Source: Deltaproteobacteria bacterium (GTDB lineage: Bacteria > Desulfobacterota > Syntrophia > Syntrophales > UBA2210). Taken from it: DNA of 17,729 nucleotides. Under the pieces are notes generated by a model, which was not told the DNA's origin, searched no databases, and saw only the letters and a list, made by a program, of their open reading frames with translations. Where the stretch lies: assembly GCA_011056825.1 (NCBI GenBank), contig DSBH01000301.1, positions 1 to 17,729 of the forward strand, given 5' to 3'. Position 1 is the first letter of the stretch. Each line of letters starts with the position of its first letter. This document shows, piece by piece, positions 15,634 to 17,729 of this stretch. The translations under genes and the position numbers were made by a program.

Positions 15634-16599
15634 ATGAGTGACGTGAAAATACCGGAAGATGCACTTGATTGCCTGATAGCAGGCGGCGGGCCGGCCGGAT
15701 TGACGGCTGCGCTGTACGCGTCCCGGTCGGGCATGAAGACCCTGATACTTGAAGGGTCGACAACCGTGAGCCAGATCACCATCACCGACCTGGTAGAAAA
15801 CTATCCCGGCGTTCCCGATATAGGAGGATTCGAACTGCACAGCCGCCTGAGGACCCAGGCGCTCGCATTCGGGGCCGAGGCCAGGGCGGAAGAAATCCTG
15901 TCGGTTAAGAAGACCCGCCTGGGAGCCGTGGACGGCTGGACCGTCAGCACGATTGACGAATCCTATCACGCCCTGTCGGTCATCATCGCCACGGGAGCGC
16001 GGTGGCGCGCGCTCGATGTCCCCGGGGAGCAGGATTTCATCGGGAAGGGTATTTCCTATTGCGCCACCTGCGACGGCCCGTTCTACCGGAACAGGGCGGT
16101 GGCCGTTGTGGGGGGCGGTGATACGGCCGTCCAGGAAGCCCTCTTTCTGACGAAATTCGCCGAAAAAGTGACGATCATTCACCGCCGCGACCGGCTTCGT
16201 GCGGCGGCGATTCTTCAGGAGCGCGCTTTCGCGAACGAAAAAATAGATTTCTGCTGGAACGCCGTCGTCGACAAAGTCGAGGGAGAACAAGTCGTCACCG
16301 GCGTCACGGTGAGAAAACTGCACGGCGACGATGAATACGTTACCCTCCCCGTTGACGGCGTCTTTGTCTTTATCGGTCTCGATCCCCTGACGGACAGCGT
16401 CCGGGGGGTTGTCAAGCTTGACGAGGGTGGTTATATTGTCACCGATGGATCCATGAGAACTTCCGAGCGGGGTCTTTTCGCCGCCGGCGACTGTATCGCC
16501 AAACCGCTGCGCCAGATCGTGACGGCCTGCGGAGACGGCGCCACGGCGGCTCACGAGGCCTCGCTGCACGTGGACGAGCTGAAGGGGCGGCCCTACTGA
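15634..16599 (+). CDS. trxB: Thioredoxin reductase (NADPH, FAD)
   Basis: 321 residues, low-molecular-weight type. The FAD motif is AGGGPAGLTAALYASRSG (16-33). The redox-active pair is Cys143 and Cys146 in SYCATCDGPFYR. The NADPH domain has VVGGGDTAVQEALFL (158-172) and HRRDRLRA (183-190), whose arginines favour NADPH over NADH. The second FAD contact is GLFAAGDC near the C-terminus. It passes electrons from NADPH to thioredoxin in the cytoplasm; no thioredoxin gene is visible here. AGGAGG lies ten bases before the ATG. It sits 82 bases after rtcB, with no terminator or clear promoter seen between them, and 42 bases before the zinc-ribbon gene. Confidence 0.95.
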   Translation: MSDVKIPEDALDCLIAGGGPAGLTAALYASRSGMKTLILEGSTTVSQITITDLVENYPGVPDIGGFELHSRLRTQALAFGAEARAEEILSVKKTRLGAVDGWTVSTIDESYHALSVIIATGARWRALDVPGEQDFIGKGISYCATCDGPFYRNRAVAVVGGGDTAVQEALFLTKFAEKVTIIHRRDRLRAAAILQERAFANEKIDFCWNAVVDKVEGEQVVTGVTVRKLHGDDEYVTLPVDGVFVFIGLDPLTDSVRGVVKLDEGGYIVTDGSMRTSERGLFAAGDCIAKPLRQIVTACGDGATAAHEASLHVDELKGRPY

Positions 16600-16641
16600 C
16601 CGGACCGGCGACGCCACGACGGAAAAAAAGGAGAAGGCGAC

Positions 16642-16887
16642 ATGCCTATTTACGAATACCGCTGCAACCGATGCCGGGGCGAATTTGAACACCTGGGATC
16701 AATGAATGACCGAGACAGCGAGGTGGAATGTCCGCTGTGCGGGGGCAGGGGCGCGGAAAAGCTGATGTCCCGGTGCCAAACAAAGGTCGAGATGTCTCTT
16801 TCGGATTTCCAGGCGCTGAGCGATGCTACGGCCGGCGGAGGGTGCGTCGGCTGTACGTCCGGGTCATGCAGCACCTGCGACAAATGA
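16642..16887 (+). CDS. FmdB family zinc-ribbon protein
   Basis: 81 residues. It begins MPIYEYRCNRC, the signature of the FmdB-type regulatory zinc ribbon, with the metal ligands Cys8, Cys11, Cys30 and Cys33. A Gly-rich linker then leads to a second cysteine cluster, CVGCTSGSCSTC (68-79), giving eight cysteines in all. The N-terminal ribbon probably binds zinc. The biochemical role of the family is not settled; the FmdB name comes from a formamidase operon and proves no function here. GGAG lies eight bases before the ATG. Close spacing to trxB suggests co-transcription. Confidence 0.88.
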   Translation: MPIYEYRCNRCRGEFEHLGSMNDRDSEVECPLCGGRGAEKLMSRCQTKVEMSLSDFQALSDATAGGGCVGCTSGSCSTCDK

Positions 16888-16947
16888 GTCGAACGAACAC
16901 GGCGGGATCGTTCTTGCGGGAACGGGGACGGGAGTGCGCCGGTATAA

Positions 16948-16967
16948 ACGGGGTGAGTAAACCCCGT
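16948..16967 (+). other. Hairpin in the zinc-ribbon gene to lgt gap
   Basis: ACGGGGT, loop GAGTAA, ACCCCGT form a perfect seven-base stem in the 99-base gap. No T tract follows, so an intrinsic terminator is unlikely. It ends 19 bases before the lgt start and could affect translation or message stability. Confidence 0.4.
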
Positions 16968-16986
16968 GCGGCGGCCGGAGACGGTG

Positions 16987-17729
16987 ATGAATGAAATCAT
17001 ACAGGCCTGGCAGCACCTCCCGGTATCGCTTGACCCGGTCCTGGCAAGTATCGGATCGTTCCAGATCCGTTACTACAGCCTCATGTACCTGGCGGCGTTT
17101 TTCTGCACGTACCTGCTCGTTGTCCGCAGAACCAGAACGGAGCACTATGAATTTTCCACGATCGTGATCCAGGATGTGTTTGTCTGGGCGATCGTGGGAT
17201 TACTGGTGGGCGCGCGGCTGGGGTATGTCCTGTTCTATGACATGTCCTACTTTATCGAGCACCCTCTCGAGGTGTTTCTTCCCGTCCGGTGGTCCGATGA
17301 CGGCGTTTTTTTTACCGGCATCAGGGGTCTATCGTATCACGGAGGCCTGCTGGGCATCACCGCCGCCGTTGTTGTTTTCTGCCGACGCCGGGGAATCCGC
17401 GTGCTGCGGCTGGCGGATCTCTTCGCAGCCGCCGTTCCCCTTGGATATACCTTCGGAAGGCTCGGCAACTTCATCAACGGCGAACTCTACGGAAAAGTCA
17501 CGTCGGTTCCCTGGGGCATGTATTTTCCCCTTGATCCGACGAGGCGGTTGCGGCATCCTTCGCAGCTCTATGAAGCGCTGTTCGAGGGGCTCGTGCTTTT
17601 CGCGCTGCTCTGGCCGCTGCGGAAGAAATTCCGGACAGAGGGAACCCTGTTCGGTCTGTACATCGCCGGGTACGGTACAATCCGGTTTGTCATCGAGTTT
17701 TTCCGTGAGCCGGACCTGCACCTGGGGTA
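16987..17729 (+). CDS. lgt: Phosphatidylglycerol-prolipoprotein diacylglyceryl transferase (3' end cut by window)
   Basis: 247 codons are present before the window ends. Lgt is an inner-membrane enzyme that moves diacylglyceryl from phosphatidylglycerol to the lipobox cysteine of prelipoproteins. Visible motifs are YHGGLLGI with His118, the Lgt signature GRLGNFINGELYG (157-169), HPSQLYEALFEG (190-201), and IEFFREPDLHLG (236-247), which includes the conserved Arg239. Hydrophobic stretches near 32-46, 64-84, 118-132, 201-210 and 221-235 agree with a multi-pass membrane protein. GGAG lies six bases before ATG 16987; the GTG at 16984 is in frame. Little more than the last helix should be missing. 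Confidence 0.95.
   Translation, partial: MNEIIQAWQHLPVSLDPVLASIGSFQIRYYSLMYLAAFFCTYLLVVRRTRTEHYEFSTIVIQDVFVWAIVGLLVGARLGYVLFYDMSYFIEHPLEVFLPVRWSDDGVFFTGIRGLSYHGGLLGITAAVVVFCRRRGIRVLRLADLFAAAVPLGYTFGRLGNFINGELYGKVTSVPWGMYFPLDPTRRLRHPSQLYEALFEGLVLFALLWPLRKKFRTEGTLFGLYIAGYGTIRFVIEFFREPDLHLG

Noticed and set aside
15579..15641. 20-codon ORF overlapping the trxB start as a leader peptide
   Set aside because: It has no ribosome binding site and no residue pattern suggesting attenuation; chance is the simpler explanation.
15541..16692. 383-codon minus-strand frame opposite trxB
   Set aside because: trxB on the other strand has every expected motif and a ribosome binding site; the antisense product is featureless.
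16891..16913. GAACGA/TCGTTC hairpin after the zinc-ribbon gene as a terminator
   Set aside because: A six-base stem with an 11-base loop and no T run is too weak.

Overview
The window looks like the replication-origin neighbourhood of a Gram-negative, moderately GC-rich bacterial chromosome. The Gram-negative assignment rests on lipopolysaccharide inner-core genes (heptose epimerase and a probable 8-amino-Kdo pair) beside an E. coli-sized GyrB. A deltaproteobacterial (Desulfobacterota-like) host is my best guess from the protein character and gene order. No rRNA is present to settle it. I see no mobile element, CRISPR array, tRNA or rRNA; coding density is very high and no gap exceeds about 150 bases.

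Left block (1-3609, minus strand, read right to left): a TrmJ-like RNA 2'-O-methyltransferase, then a KdnB-like iron alcohol dehydrogenase, a KdnA-like PLP aminotransferase, and the N-terminus of HldD (ADP-heptose 6-epimerase), which runs off the window. Gaps are 15-33 bases, so this is one probable operon. Its last three genes point to inner-core LPS: oxidation and transamination of Kdo at C8, plus heptose precursor supply.

Central block (3651-13851, plus strand): rsmG, soj (parA), spo0J (parB), dnaA, dnaN, gyrB, gyrA. A 41-base divergent intergenic region with candidate overlapping promoters separates it from the left block. The 151-base dnaA-dnaN gap carries a perfect DnaA box, six in-phase DnaA-trio-type triplets and a T-rich tract in the order expected of a bacterial basal unwinding element, so this is the likely oriC. 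A second, palindromic DnaA-box-like site sits just before dnaA. recF is absent between dnaN and gyrB.

Right block (13841-17729, plus strand): an archease-like gene overlaps the end of gyrA and the start of rtcB (RNA ligase), giving an RNA-repair pair downstream of gyrase. The archease lacks roughly 45 internal residues. Then come thioredoxin reductase (trxB), a small FmdB-type zinc-ribbon protein, and lgt (prolipoprotein diacylglyceryl transferase), cut by the window end.

Most genes are conserved housekeeping genes. The points most worth a second look are the compact origin, the Kdo8N-type gene pair, the shortened archease beside an intact RtcB, and the structured gyrB-gyrA leader.
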